Assembly (NCBI GenBank): GCA_000697475.1
Contig: JNEU01000826.1
Span: forward strand, 305,794 to 369,793
Direction of reading: 5' to 3'
Source of the DNA: Lichtheimia corymbifera B2541
Lineage: Eukaryota > Mucoromycota > Mucoromycetes > Mucorales > Lichtheimiaceae
Length of the DNA: 64,000 bases
Both the position numbers and the translations under genes were made by a program. Below, piece after piece: positions 36,368 through 48,751 of the stretch; within the stretch, counting starts at the first letter, position 1; every line of letters starts with the position of its first letter. Under the pieces are notes generated by a model. It saw nothing but the letters and a program-made list of their open reading frames with translations, had not been told where the DNA came from and did no database searches.

Positions 36368-36759
36368 TCGCTACAATTATCTTCCTCCTCATCCATGATC
36401 CATGAATACCACCCATTCACTTTTCTATATGCAACAACACACACACTCTCACACGCTCACTCATGCATGAACACACCATATTCCATTCTACTGTTGTAAC
36501 CCTTTATCCACACGTTTTTCTTTTGAATGTCAAATACACTTGTCCATTTCCTCTCGGATCAACAAAGTTGAAGGATGGAAATGGTGGACTGGAGCAGGAT
36601 AATGATTCACTTGCATTGGTTCGGGAAACAGCTGAGAATGGGACAAATGGGCTATTCATTAAATAGAGTGTAAGTATCATACGTCGATCCTGAAGCTCTG
36701 ATTTTTCAGAATAATGGTTTGCTTATTTATCCATGCATGCTAATTTGTCACGATTGGGT

Positions 36760-36782
36760 ATCTGTCGATCAGATCGACAGAT
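36760..36782. promoter_or_regulatory. 23-bp perfect palindrome
   Basis: Two 11-base arms (ATCTGTCGATC and its exact reverse complement) flank a single central A. An imperfect smaller palindrome, GATTGGCAATC, lies about 10 bases further right. A dimeric DNA-binding protein site or a cruciform is possible. It is about 660 bases upstream of the PDK-type gene and 390 bases after the RNF5-like stop. Confidence 0.5.
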
Positions 36783-37350
36783 CATGATGCGGATTGGCAA
36801 TCGCAAGAATCTACTAAGCTGCCTGTAAATTGCAGAAGTCGGATTGGGATCCCACCAGCTTCTAAGCAAATCACTTTATATATCAGCCAAGAAAAAAATG
36901 CTAGAGTGGAGAAGAAGAACACTGGAAATGGTTGACATCATTCATTTACTTACGAGTGATGCTCAGAGATAATACGATGCCCATAAACCAAGGAGATATA
37001 GTAATATGTATGCGCACGGTCACCTTGTTGAATGATGATAATAGAGGTGATCTTGTCATGCTCATCTGTACATAACATCATTGCCCAGAATAAAGTTTCT
37101 TACGTCATGCCATCTGTATCAACTGAAACCGTAACCAGCTCAAGCCCACTTTTTAGGGTGCATATGCAAAAAGGCCTGTCATTTGTTTCGAGAACATCGA
37201 TAATAATGGAGGTACTTCTCACACGATGATGATATATGAATGACTACCAGCAAAGCTATCATTGATCATGTGCCATGAATCAGTAGTAGATGATGAGACA
37301 ACACGTCATGAAGCATGAAAAGGACCTGCTTGTGAGCCACACAATATGTA

Positions 37351-37357
37351 TATAAAA
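37351..37357 (+). promoter_or_regulatory. TATA box, PDK-type kinase gene
   Basis: TATAAAA lies 83 bases before the ATG at 37440, a normal fungal distance. Confidence 0.5.
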
Positions 37358-37439
37358 GGATCTAAAACGGGTGCAGCATTGTACGGATTTTATTTGTTCA
37401 CATGCGTCACGCGTGGACAACCCCTTTTCTTTCTTGCTA

Positions 37440-39239
37440 ATGTCGTTCCAAATCACACCACAGCTCTATGAAAAGATCAAGCACTTTGCAAAGTTCCCAC
37501 AGACAGCTGTCTCTCTTCGACAAATGGTCATGTTTGGTAATGCTTCACAATGTCCATTGTCTAGTGCAACAGGTATTGACGATACGCTCTTATAGGACCA
37601 CGGCCTTCAAAAGGCACTATGTTCAAAGCCAGTCAGTTCCTGCATGGTAGTATCAACGTTTCCTTGTATGCTTTCAAATGCTGATATCTATATATCTCTT
37701 TGTTTCTAGAGGAATTACCTATACGTTTGGCCCATCGTGTCAAAGAGCTTGAAGAGTTACCTGGTCATCTAAGCGAAATGCCATCCATTGTCAGGGTGAA
37801 GAATTGGTATGCACAGTCGTTCAAGGTAGGACAAATGGGTTCTGGATCATCAACAGGATGACCGGGTATCGTATCACAGAGGAACATTGTATCTCACAAT
37901 GTTATGCTTTAGGACTTGCTTGATTTACCACCACCCACACTTTCAAGCACAATGAAGGAGCGTATCAAGCAAGCATCAAGAAAGAAACCTTATTTGCCAC
38001 ATCATGTCGTCAATCCTACTCCTCCTCCACCTCCTGCTCACACTAATTTGCATCCTGTGATACCCATTGGACATCGGTAAGAAAGGAAAGGGTGGATACG
38101 TAGGGATATATGTACTCACCTATGATACGACATCACAAGTGCAGTTATTATACCAATGTAGAGGAAATCGATTGCTCTCCTGAAGTTTTGACGTACACCG
38201 AGAACTTTGTCAAGACCATTGAACAAATCAAGCAACGCCACGACCCCGTTGTCATGACAGTAGGCAAGTGACGATTCGTGTGTGTGAGAGACACAGACAA
38301 AGGATGAGAGTATACTTACACACTGCTCTTTAATAGCACAGGGCATTCTAGAATACAAGGAGCTCTTGAAATCCAACACGATGGATACGGAGGTGCAGCA
38401 ATTTCTTGATCGATTTTACATGTCGCGTATGGGTATTCGAATGCTCATTGGTCAACATTCGGCTCTCTACCGTGATCCAGTGCAAAAGAACTACGTGGGA
38501 GTGATCTGCACCAAGACCAATATTCGAGAAATCGTAAAGGATGCCATTTCGAATGCACGATACATTTGTGAAGAGCACTATGACATATTCAAGGCACCAG
38601 ACGTTCAAGTATATTGCCCTGGTGATATCGAATTCATGTATGTCCCATCCCATTTGATGCACATGGTCTTTGAGCTACTCAAGAACTCGTTGCGTGCAGT
38701 CGTCGAGCGGTACGGCAAGGATTATGAAGACGAGTATCCTCCTGTCAAGGTCGCCATTGCGCATGGAAAGGAAGATATCACTATCAAAATATCGGATGAA
38801 GGTGGTGGTGTTCCACGCTCCGGGATCCCGCTTGTGTGGACGTACATGGTAAGAATGAAAGGATGATATTGGATAGGGTTGTAGCCTAACAGGGTCAATA
38901 TAGTATACGACAGCCAAGCGGCAAGATATAGAACGTCCTGACGAAGACAGATCGGATTTCAATGCACCCATGGCTGGATTTGGGTATGGCTTACCTCTTT
39001 CTCGATTGGTAAGGATGAACAATTCAAGGATTGGATAAGCATGGATTGCTCATGATGGAAACGGTGATAGTATGCAAGGTATTTTGGTGGCGATCTCAAG
39101 TTGATATCCATGGAAGGGTAAGTGATTCATATTGATAGTGTGAGCAGCAGGATATACTCAATTGGGTTATTTTAGCTATGGCACGGATGCCTATCTCCAC
39201 CTCAACAGATTATCAAATAGCGATGAACCCCTTATGTAA
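37440..39239 (+). CDS. Mitochondrial pyruvate dehydrogenase kinase family (PDK/BCKDK)
   Basis: A multi-exon gene. The start MSFQITPQLYEKIKHFAKF and VSLRQMVMFG, then PRPSKGTMFKASQFLH (joined over an intron) and EELPIRLAHRVKELEELP, match the PDK N-terminal four-helix domain. Further pieces are RFYMSRMGIRMLIGQHSALY (the active-region helix), HLMHMVFELLKNSLRAVVER with the GHKL N-box, ITIKISDEGGGVPRSG (G1 box), FGYGLPLSRLYARYFGGDL (G2 box) and GYGTDAYLHLNRL at the end. The family phosphorylates and inactivates the E1-alpha subunit of pyruvate dehydrogenase (or the branched-chain complex) in the mitochondrial matrix. An insert rich in proline (PTPPPPPAHT) sits between the helical part and the catalytic part. 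No strong targeting peptide is visible at this start. Confidence 0.93.
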
Positions 39240-39343
39240 AAGAACTTTATGCATTAGATCATCCTCCCACTCCATTCTTTCTTCACTCCGCATCCTTTTC
39301 ATTCATCCGTTTTTGACATTGTTCAAGAGAACTGATTTCTACT

Positions 39344-39790
39344 ATGAATGAAGATACCGATAATGTGACCTTTCCCACCGTATGCATTTTTTTAATCTTA
39401 TCGATAGCTTCGTGTTAACAACTGAGGGGTATTTAGGAAACTATCCAAGCAGTGTTCAAAAACTCATGGAAGGAATCGAGCACCAAAGGTAATAAAAGAG
39501 ATGTAGAGGATCAATGGCAAATAGCTCAATGTGCTAAGACGATCGATACAGCCAACAAAGATTCAATACAGCTTTCATGCGAATTTCTTCGGCTTTTCAC
39601 TACCGGTAATTATGATAAATGACTGTGGGATAGACGCGACTTTTTTTTTCACTGATACGCATATATAATACAATCAGAGGCTGTGCATCGAGCGGCTGCT
39701 GAAACGGATCGCAGCACTGACAATGAAAGTAAACGATTGATGACTGAAAGCTTAGAACAAATTTTACCTCAGCTGCTATTAGATTTTTGA
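39344..39790 (+). CDS. CENP-X / MHF2 histone-fold protein
   Basis: Four small exons (39344-39379, 39437-39488, 39552-39605, 39678-39790) give 84 residues in frame; human CENP-X has 81. The protein reads MNEDTDNVTFPT, ETIQAVFKNSWKESSTK, ANKDSIQLSCEFLRLFTTEA, and ends SLEQILPQLLLDF (human LEKVLPQLLLDF). The histone fold pairs with CENP-S/MHF1. The dimer acts in the CENP-T/W/S/X kinetochore complex and in the FANCM/Fml1 DNA-repair complex. The second intron (39489-39551) was defined by requiring the conserved STKANKDSIQL joint; reading through would insert unrelated residues. The stop lies only 35 bases from the convergent stop of the next gene. Confidence 0.88.
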
Positions 39791-39825
39791 TGGCAATGAA
39801 TGAAAACACTTTTTTTTATATAAAA

Positions 39826-41788
39826 CTACATCTGCAACTGACCGTTGGTATGCTGATCAATGAAAGAAGACTGGGTAATGGGTACAAATGAGGGTGTGTG
39901 TTGTTGTGGTTGTTGTTGTATGGAATCGGGTGGTGAAGGAGCGGGTAGTGGTTGTTGGGAAGAATGCATCGAGGTAGGGTAACTAGCGACAGGCATCGTG
40001 CCAGCGATGCTGTACGGTGGTTTATGCGATTGCTCGTGTTTTTTGAGAGACCGTACATGAAGATAAGCCTTTTCACATCCAGGAAAACTGCAAATATGAG
40101 GGCGGGAAGTTGCATGTGTCTTGATGTGGGTGGTGAGTGAATCCGGTCGTGGGAATCGTTTCGTACAACCTGTAATAAGCTCAATTGTTAGCTTTAATCC
40201 TTATTACACAAACTAGGTGCACATACCAGGATGAGAGCACACAAAAGGACGTTCACCAGTGTGGGTTCTAAGATGAGTATGCATCTTGTGTCGTTTCATG
40301 AATGGCTTATCATTGCGTGGACACCCTATCCATTCACATCGATAATTTGGCTAATGTATGTATATATAACAATGAGTGAGCATGATCTATGTAACATAAG
40401 CAAATATATATATATACCTTGCCACTTCCCACGTGTACATCTCGTAAATGACTAGTCAACTCATGAACCTGGTTGAATTCTTGTCCACAATCCTTCCATA
40501 AACATTTGATTTCTTCATTTGATGACTCTTCATGATCCGTTTCTTGTTGTCGACCTTGATCATTGGATCGTTGTTGAGCTGCAGCATCGGGTTCTAATCT
40601 TGATCATTAATATCTAACACAATTCCCTTTTGAGGAGAGAGGATGATGAAGGAAAGCTTACCAGGGGTGACGGGACTGCTTTGTAAGGATGATGTACGCT
40701 TTTCTTGTTCTAGCTCCACCAAACGAGCAATCAATTCTTGTCGAGTCATTGATGCATATTCTTTTGGACATGATAATGATGATGTAGTAGGGTTGGTGGT
40801 GGTAGTAGCGGCGGTAGTAGTCGTAGTTGTAATATTACTGGTCGTATTAGTGATTGTTGCACCAACATTGGATATATCAGTAGATGTAGATGGTGCAGAA
40901 ACAGTGTGATGAATAGGTGGACGACGAGAAGGAGGACGACGTTGATTCTTTTCATCGATGGCCAGTAATGAGGGTGTGGCTGGAGATAGGGTGCCTTCGG
41001 GTGTAGTTGAGGCGTTACTAAGCTGATCCGCCGCATTTGTACGCTGTTCATTGCCGAGAGAATTGATTCGTAGATCTTGGTGGTCTGTGTTAGGCTGAGA
41101 TGGGTGTGATACTGCGGGCATCGTGCGCCTTTTCTTGTTTGGTGTATCCATAATTATCGATGCAGACGTTGTTGGAGTCGGTTGTGATGTAAAAGATGAT
41201 TGATCCATATGATGGATATTAGATGCAACTGCTGTGGGTGGTGGAGGTGCAATAGATTGTGTGGCAGAGGACGTTGCATGTGTTTGGATCATTGTCTGCA
41301 TAAACATTTGCTGATCAGGTTGCTGCTGTTGTTGTCCTTGCTGATTGAACGTTGTATTGAAAGGGTTATCTTGGACGTTGCCTTGCAACATGTCGTTCAC
41401 CCAAGCAAAACTAGGATCCACGATGCCATCTGTATGTGGTGGTGCCTGTGCCTTTTCAAGAGCATGTTAATACCATATCGTTTCACTATCGAAAACAAAT
41501 AAAAAAAAAGTAGCATACCATAATCATGGAATCAGAATACATGTTTGCTGAGGGTGCTGTCATGTTGGCCTGAGAAACAGTAGAGAAAGAGATGGCATTT
41601 TGTTGTTGGAGTAAATGGTTATGGGCTGCGTCAGGAAGTTGTTGTTGTTGTTGTTGTTGCTGGACATTGAGAGCGACAGCACGATCAGGTTCCGAGCTTG
41701 GGTTGAACATTGCCAGCTCTGGAGCTTCCTGCTGCTGACCATTGCTCGAGGCCATAACGGCAGCGAAGACCAATTGCTGATTCTGCAT
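39826..41788 (-). CDS. C2H2 zinc finger transcription factor (GLI/ZIC-like finger spacing)
   Basis: The first in-frame ATG is at 41788 (MQNQQLVFAAVMASS). The N-terminal half is low complexity, with poly-Gln, Thr and Asn runs and a basic KKRRTMP stretch. A helical SMTRQELIARLVELEQEKRT precedes the fingers. The fingers, spread over three exons, are CLWKDCGQEFNQVHELTSHL with a long linker, RCEWIGCPRNDKPFMKRH, FVCSHPGCTKRFPRPDSL, and ICSFPGCEKAYLHVRSLKKH. The CxxxxC spacing and THTGERPF linker are typical of GLI/ZIC and of fungal regulators with tandem fingers. The C-terminus is Pro/Gln/Ser rich. DNA target and pathway are unknown. The promoter-side first exon might extend further upstream. Confidence 0.85.
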
Positions 41789-42057
41789 GTCCCCGGAGCA
41801 CTGGAGTAGAGAGGGTGGTCGGTGAGCAACAATACCAATGGTGTGATGCACATCACATCCGTGACTATGAGTAACCTTATCGCTGGTTGGTCAGGTTCTT
41901 TCTATTCCTATCGACATCCGCTATCCATAGAGACATCATCTCATTGCTCAAGTTCTGCATAACTCATACGAATGAACCCTTGCAACATGAATAAAATGCT
42001 TTCCCTTGTGAGTAATCATCCGTTGTTTAACTCTCTTTTACACACTTTCTTATCAAC

Positions 42058-42398
42058 ATGCCAGGACCTGGAACATTTTTCGCCTTAGGAGCCGCCGGTA
42101 TAGCTGGAGCAACTGCCTTTGCAAACCGCAATAAAAAGAAAGAAGAGCTTGGACAGAATAATGATATGACACCACATGCTATGGCACGTCGAGGATCGAG
42201 AGGCATGGAAAATGACCTCTATGAACCGCGTAAACAGGTAATGTGACAATGGGTACATGTAACAAGTTGTATGTAGCAATAATAACGTTCATCGTGTAAT
42301 ACTAATAGGCCGAAAACTATTGGCGACGTGAATATGGTGTCAATCTTAGCCACAACTCAGAACACCATTTCCCTGGTGGCCGAAGAGATTCCAAATAA
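42058..42398 (+). CDS. Small conserved-looking protein with hydrophobic N-terminus
   Basis: Two exons join at KQ/AEN to give about 90 residues. MPGPGTFFALGAAGIAGATA is a Gly/Ala-rich hydrophobic segment followed by NRNKKK, which looks like a short membrane anchor or mitochondrial signal-anchor. The soluble part ends AENYWRREYGVNLSHNSEHH, then FPGGRRDSK. I do not recognise the family. The clean splice (CAG/GTAATG ... TAATAG), coherent frame and ATG context support a real gene. Confidence 0.6.
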
Positions 42399-42884
42399 AA
42401 AGCTGATATTTGCTACGTTGAGTGTACAACGTTTGTTGTTGAATTGTAAATGCTTGGCATAGAGCACCGATAGCTTGGAATATTATGTTTCAGAAGCTGC
42501 ATGTGTTTTTAACGCCGCAACCCAGAGCACGGATGTATGCTACGCATCGACCACACAGTGGCACTTTTTGATGCAAGTAGTACATGATGAGAATAGTGAA
42601 TTAGAAGAAAGGTATCATGTCAAATGAAAGGATCCACCCTTTGGAATGTCGAGTAACGAGCTAAATTCCCCTTTTATCCCTATTTTATATTTCATCATGA
42701 TCTCGCTCCTGTCTACGGAAAAAGAAAGAGATCAGCGATAGACTAGAAGGTCGTTTTGAGAAGCCGATGCATGTGTACCCGCCCATTGTCTTTCCTTTTA
42801 CAGTGTTCCTCTCATCTTCATCCACAGCAGCTTTTCTTTCTATTTTCATTTTTCTTTCTTCTCCTCTTTGTTCCTTAAAAAACA
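42399..42884. other. Intergenic, tricalbin promoter
   Basis: No gene. A pyrimidine-rich leader (about 42790-42870) precedes the tricalbin ATG, as is common in fungi. Minus-strand frames here are purine-rich mirrors of that leader. Confidence 0.5.
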
Positions 42885-45800
42885 ATGGCCGACTCAAACG
42901 GTTCACCACCACAAACCGTTCCTCAACGCGATTCCTCTTTGCCCTCTTCTGAAAAGACACCTGAACCTCATGTCGCGAACGCAGCCATTTCAGCATCAGA
43001 GGACTTGACACCTGAACAAAAGCGCGCTCAAGCCGAAGACAGTATCCAGCACACTGGTTTGTCAGAAGCATTCAGCAAGAGTCAAGAAAAGCATCGCACG
43101 GGTCATTTAGCAACTGACCTTGGAACAAGTGACACGGCTCAAGTTATGCAAGCGCTAGCAAACGCCAACGCCAAGCCTGTTGCTGAAGCCAAACAAGCGA
43201 GTGATGATGATAATGAGCCCAGTGCTGCTATTGCTACACCCAGCAACAAGACGCCAGGAAGTTTTCCACCTGCCAGAGTTGGATGGACAGCCTTTTCACC
43301 ACTACCCAACCCTGGAGATGAAAAGACAATGGAAGCTCTCAAGGAAACATTCTCAACAGACGCGTTGGTGGACATGTTCAAAGGATCACGTAACTCGGAT
43401 GGCTCGGAAACCCTTTCCAATGACCTCCTCGCACAATATCTCAACGAGTCGTACTACGGTGAATGGTATCACAACGCCGGCGTTATGGTGTTTTCGGTCG
43501 TGTTTACCTGGTTGCTCACAAAGTTTGGTGGTGGTCTAATGATGTGCCTTGTCGTGGGTGCATTTTTGGGTAAGTGGGATTCTACTTGGATTGCCAAGGA
43601 CACACTAGGGACTTTGATGGTTCGGCGGAAAGGGCATGAGAGGGCAACCAAGGGGAGAAGGATGGGATGACACTATGCCTATTTGGGCTATTGTCCACAG
43701 AAAGAGAGACAAGGAGGAGGAGGAGGATAACGCGCCACGATCCCATTACTGATCAATCCAAACCTTTTTTTATAGCAACCTATTATCAGACTTCGATGCG
43801 TCGATTGCGTCGTAATGTCCGAGATGATATTCAACGTGAACTTATGAGCAACAAGTTGGAGACGGATATCGAGTCAGCTGATTGGATCAACCACTTTGTC
43901 ACTCGCTTTTGGCTTATTTACGAACCCGTACTCTCCGCTCAGATTATTGGCATTGCTGATGCTATCTTGATTGAAAACACTCCCTCATTCCTTGATTCGA
44001 TCCGCTTAAGCAGCTTCACCCTTGGTACAAAGCCCTTCCGCATCGATGGTATCAAGACTTATCCAAGAACGGAACCCAATGTCGTGGTATGCATCATCTT
44101 GCATAAGATCCTATTATCATTCACTGTGTCGTGCTAAACCTTATATCATAGTGCATGGATTGGTCAGTCACTTTTATTCCCAACGATGTCCTCGATTTGA
44201 CCCAACGTGATCTCAAGTCCAAGGTCAATCCAAAGATCATCCTCACTATCCGTGTGGGCAAAGGCATGATCGGTGCTGGTATGCCAGTGCTTTTGGAAGA
44301 TCTCGCTTTCAGTGGAACCATGCGTCTCAAGTTTAAGCTCTTTAACGAGTTCCCTCATGTCAAAACGGTCGAAGCCTCTTTCTTGGAAAAGCCCCAGTTC
44401 GATTATTCTCTCAAGCCTGTTGGTGGTGAAACATTTGGTTTTGATATCAACAATGTAAGTGTGGGGATCTATTATATCATCTTTAAAGCACGTGGACTAA
44501 TGCTCCCATCGTTTCTCTCATAGATCCCTGGTTTACAGACCTTTGTGCAAGAGCAAGTGCATGCAACTCTTGGTCCAATGATGTATGCTCCCAATGTATA
44601 CACTCTTGATGTTGCTGGCATGATGGCAGGCACCACAGACCTCACAGCAGCCAATGGTGTTTTGGCTATCACCGTGTACAGTGGTTCGAACCTCAAGGCC
44701 AGCGACTTGTTCGGCAGCTTGGATCCCTACATCACTTTCCATGTTGGCAATATCCATAACGCTGAGCTTGGACGTACAACTGCTATTGAAGATACCAACA
44801 ATCCCAAGTGGAACGAGACCCACTTTTTGCTTCTCAACAACCTCAATGAATCCATCTATCTCCAAGTCATGGATAGAAACAGCAACCGTAAAGACACTGC
44901 CGTTGGTGTTGCCAACTTTGATCTCAAGGAGCTTAACGAATCCAACAATGTTGCCCAAGGTCTCAGCTTGGTGGTGTTGCGTTCTGGAAAGCCTGTCGGT
45001 GAAGTCAAATGTGACATGCACTACTTCCCCGTATCCAAGCCCGAGAAAAAAGAAGATGGCACCATTGTTCCACCTCCCGATTCCAACAGCGGTGTGTTAC
45101 GCTTTACTGTGCACGAGTGCAAGGCTTTGGGTGGTGATAATTCTCGAAGCAGTGGATTCGGTCTTCCTATCATTGGCGGCAAGGATGATACCAATGCATA
45201 TGCTATTGTGAGAGTGAATGGTCAAGAAAAATTGCGTACCAAGGTGTTCAAGCGTAGTGTCAATCCTCGTTGGGACAAGTTTATTGAAGTCTTTGTGGCC
45301 GACAAGACCAAGTTGGATTTGGGTGTCAACGTCGTCAATAGTAAAGAGTTTGTGGATGACGAGGTGATTGGAAGATGGCGTTCAAGCTTGCTCAACTTGG
45401 AACAAGAGCATATCAAGGATGGTGTGGACTGGTGGAACCTTAAGGATGGCGCTGGCCAAATCCATTTGAGTGCCATGTGGAAGCCTATCGTCATGACTGG
45501 ATTTGCAGATGGTCTTGGTAGTGTTCAATATCGTCCTCCTATTGGTGTAGCTCGTCTTCATTTCTTTGGCGCACGTGATCTCAAGAACGTTGAAGCTCTC
45601 ACTGGTGGCAAATCCGATCCTTATATCCGTGTCTTGTCTGCTATGCAATTGCGTGGAGCAAGTGAACGCGTTGATGATAACTTGGATCCTGATTGGGACC
45701 ATGTCATTTACGTCCCCGTTCACTCTATGCGTGAGGATTTGATCTTTGAAGTCATGGATTATAACGACATCCAAAAGGACAAGTCCCTTGGTCTCTACGA

Positions 45801-48092
45801 TTTTATTCTCAAGGATATTGTCAAGGAAGTGAAGACCGAGGATGGCCAAGTGTACTATGAGCCTACAGAGCCTATTGACCAGTATGTATATATATCTTCC
45901 ACGATCCTATGTATAACTCAAACTGACCTTTGATATTTTTTAGATGGGTTGATTTGATGAGCCCAGAACGTCGCAAGGGCAAGGGCCGTTTGCATTTCGC
46001 TGCTTCATTCATTCCAATGATGGAACTTCCCCAAGCTGAAAAGAAGGAGGAGGAGGAGAAGAAAGAAGAGAATAAGGATGAAGCCAACAAGGATGAGACC
46101 GCAGCAGCTAATGGTCAAGAACCACCTGCAACTCCACCTGAGGAAGCTGACCAACTTGCAGTTGCCGAGTTGCCTGAATCCGATCTTCATGGTGAGCTTA
46201 TCAAGTACAACGCAGACAAAAAGATCGATTACCTTGCATATGAATCTGGGATCCTGACGGTCACTATCCATGGTGCCAAGTACAAGGAGCGTGTTAAGGG
46301 CTTTGCTGAAGTGCTTGTTGACTCCAATGACCCACAATGGCGTACCGCTCAAATCAAGGGTGTTGATTTACCTTTCAATGAAACCGGTGATGCTTTTGTC
46401 AAGGAAATGGACTTTTCTCGAGTTGTTGTGCGCATTCGACCTAGCAGCGATGATGACAAGGATGATTCAACAATCGGCTATTACACCAGCTCTGTGCGTG
46501 ATATTGTGCGACGTATCATGGAAAAGACTGATGAAGAAAATGAGGAGGGTGAGACCTTCCGTTTGATTGATAGCGATGGTGCTACCATTAGCTTGAGCTT
46601 CAAGTTCACTCCTGTTGTCAAGTTCAAGTTGGACCCTAGAGAGAGCCTTGAGAGTAAGTTCTATATGTCATTTGGGTGATTTTACGTATACTAACGTTCT
46701 ATTCTAGACCAAGGAAACCTGACAGTGACACCTATTCGTGCAAGCAATCTCCCATCGGCTGATCGTTCCGGTACCAGTGATCCATTTGTTGTCTTTTTGA
46801 TGGAAGATATCAAGGTCCACAAGACTGAAGTTTACAAGAAGGAACTCAATCCTAAGTTCGAGAATGAGCAATTCACTGTACCAGTTGTAAGTATTGAAAG
46901 CTGCAAGCTGTTTTCGACAAGATGAATTCTAATGATGTTTTTGGATAGGCAAATCGTATTGGCGTCAAGCTTGTCGCTGAAGTGTATGATTGGGATCAAA
47001 TTGGCAAGGACACGTTGCTTGGACGATGTGAAGTGGCTTTTGATGGAGAACAGCTTGAGAGCTTTGCCGCCAAGGATGTTGAAGCTTCTTTGGGTGGTGG
47101 TGCAACCATTCGCCTTCGTATGTTATGGTCGCCACAACTTTTGGCTCGTAAACGCACTGGTACAACACTTCTCAGCTCTACGACCAAGATCTTTACTTCT
47201 GCACCAGGAGCCGCTTTTGGAGTTGGCAAGGATGTTGTCGGTGCAGGTTTTGGTGCTGGCACCAAGGTGATTGGCACAGGTGGTAAAGTCATTGGCGGTG
47301 GTGTCTCTGCTATTGGTGGCGGCGTCTCCGCCATTGGTGGTGGCGTATCTGCTATCGGAAGCGGTATTGGCAGTGGTATTCGAGGCATTGGTCGATTCGG
47401 CAAAAAGGACAAGGCAAGCGATGCAAGCTCAGATTCATCATCCACCACTCCAGCTCCAGTTCCTGTTCCTACTACGAGCACCACAAGTACCAACCATGAT
47501 GGTAGGGTTAGTGTTGACTCTAGTGCAGTTCCAAGACAATACATGGGTGAAGGTATGTGATTTGCTATACGGATGACTGAATAACTTTGACTAAATTCGA
47601 TAAAAAGGCAATGGTGGTGGATTAACTGGTACATTGAATGTATCATTGTTGGGTGCCAGAAATCTCAAGGCCATGGATCGAAGTGGCACAAGCGATCCTT
47701 ACGCACGTGTACGTATGGGCAACAAGATTGTTCACAAGACCCGTCATGTGAAGAAGACATTACAACCTGAATGGTAAAGACAATGAGACAACGTATCCAA
47801 TGATCATCAGCTAAACTTTACATTTTCCAGGAACGAATCATTCTCAGCACCTCTAAATGGTGGTAGCTCCATCCTCGACATTAAGATCAAGGACAAGAAC
47901 ACGCTCAACGATGTTGATATCGGTGATTGCTTTGTCAACGTTGCCGAGTTATTGCAAAACCAAAATGTTTTTGAAGGATGGTTGCCACTGGAACCTCAAG
48001 GAACTGGTGAGGTACATATTCGAATGGATATTTCTTCAGATGGTGGCGACAATGGCAGCTCGACTAGCCGTGGATTGTTTGGCAGAAAGTAG
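42885..48092 (+). CDS. Tricalbin / extended synaptotagmin (SMP and multiple C2 domains)
   Basis: A large multi-exon gene of roughly 1,500 residues. A soluble leader precedes a hairpin membrane segment (NAGVMVFSVVFTWLLTKFGG with LMMCLVVGAFLG). An SMP lipid-transfer domain follows, starting TSMRRLRRNVRDDI and including ADWINHFVTRFWLIYEPVLS and FDINNIPGLQTFVQ. Then come C2 domains: C2A (LKASDLFGSLDPYITFHVG), C2B (NAYAIVRVNGQEKL), C2C (GGKSDPYIRVLSAMQL), a degenerate one (ILTVTIHGAKYKERVKG), and two canonical C-terminal ones (SADRSGTSDPFVVFLMED and AMDRSGTSDPYARVRMG). Tricalbins tether ER to plasma membrane and move lipids. Between the last two C2 domains lies a Gly-rich linker with repeated GGGVSAI. 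The first intron (43570-43775) interrupts the membrane hairpin region, and the ORF read through it is spurious. Confidence 0.95.
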
Positions 48093-48751
48093 TAGTAGCA
48101 GTATCATTATCTCTGTAAGCGCAATAATCCTACAATGAATATATTGATGAATACATACCAACAAAGAGACTTAATCATGTGCATGTTTCCAAATGTTTAT
48201 CATCATCCTTAACTAACTTTCAGATAACGACGACATTTTGCCTTTTATGTCACAATGCAATAAGAATATCATATAACTCGCATCTCGAGCAATGCAATGA
48301 ACAATGGGATTTCCAACTTGTAAATGAAATACGCAAGCATACATATATACATACATAACATCATTGATGGAATGACACCGGGGATCATGATCCGTGTGAG
48401 AGATAACGTCAATGACTTGGTCAAGCTCAATGGTCGCACATAAAGCCATGAGGCTGAGTGATTGTGATACCGACAAATTGTTGGTATAAAACAACGCTAA
48501 TCTGAGGAAGTGGGGTGGTGGAAGAAAACTACTTTTGATAAGGCATTCACACACATTAAGGTTATTTTCAATGCTGCAAAAGGCCATGTTGAAGAGGGCG
48601 TTGTTTGCATTGGCGTCAGTGGAACCACGGGAAGGATGAAAGGACGGCCCACTCAACGTTTGTACTCATTTGAGCCGAAACAAGTGATATAAAATGCTGA
48701 AATCGGTCCTCTAATTTTTTCTCTTTCTTCTTGTTCTTGCCCTGTTTGACC
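48093..48751. other. Intergenic, no gene seen
   Basis: The region separates tricalbin from the C2H2 gene. Frames on both strands look random. A pyrimidine-rich leader just before the next ATG (about 48713-48745) is the likely promoter-proximal part. Confidence 0.5.

Larger units (their letters stand above)
36368..37439. other. Intergenic with CCAAT motifs and a perfect palindrome
   Basis: No supported gene; a 67-codon frame at 36463-36666 is probably chance or 3' untranslated sequence of the RNF5-like gene. Three ATTGG (inverted CCAAT) motifs occur within about 100 bases (36753-36852), with a 23-base palindrome at 36760-36782 among them. A TATA box for the PDK-type kinase lies at the right end. 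Confidence 0.5.

Noticed and set aside
39489..39551. Reading through as coding in CENP-X
   Set aside because: It stays open, but inserts 21 unrelated residues into the conserved STK/ANKDSIQL joint; good donor and acceptor sites mark it as an intron.
41789..41851. Upstream extension of the C2H2 gene
   Set aside because: This frame begins at a GTG codon. The first ATG is at 41788.
44533..47646. Several long minus-strand ORFs over the tricalbin gene
   Set aside because: Mirror frames of a strongly supported coding gene; no independent motif.
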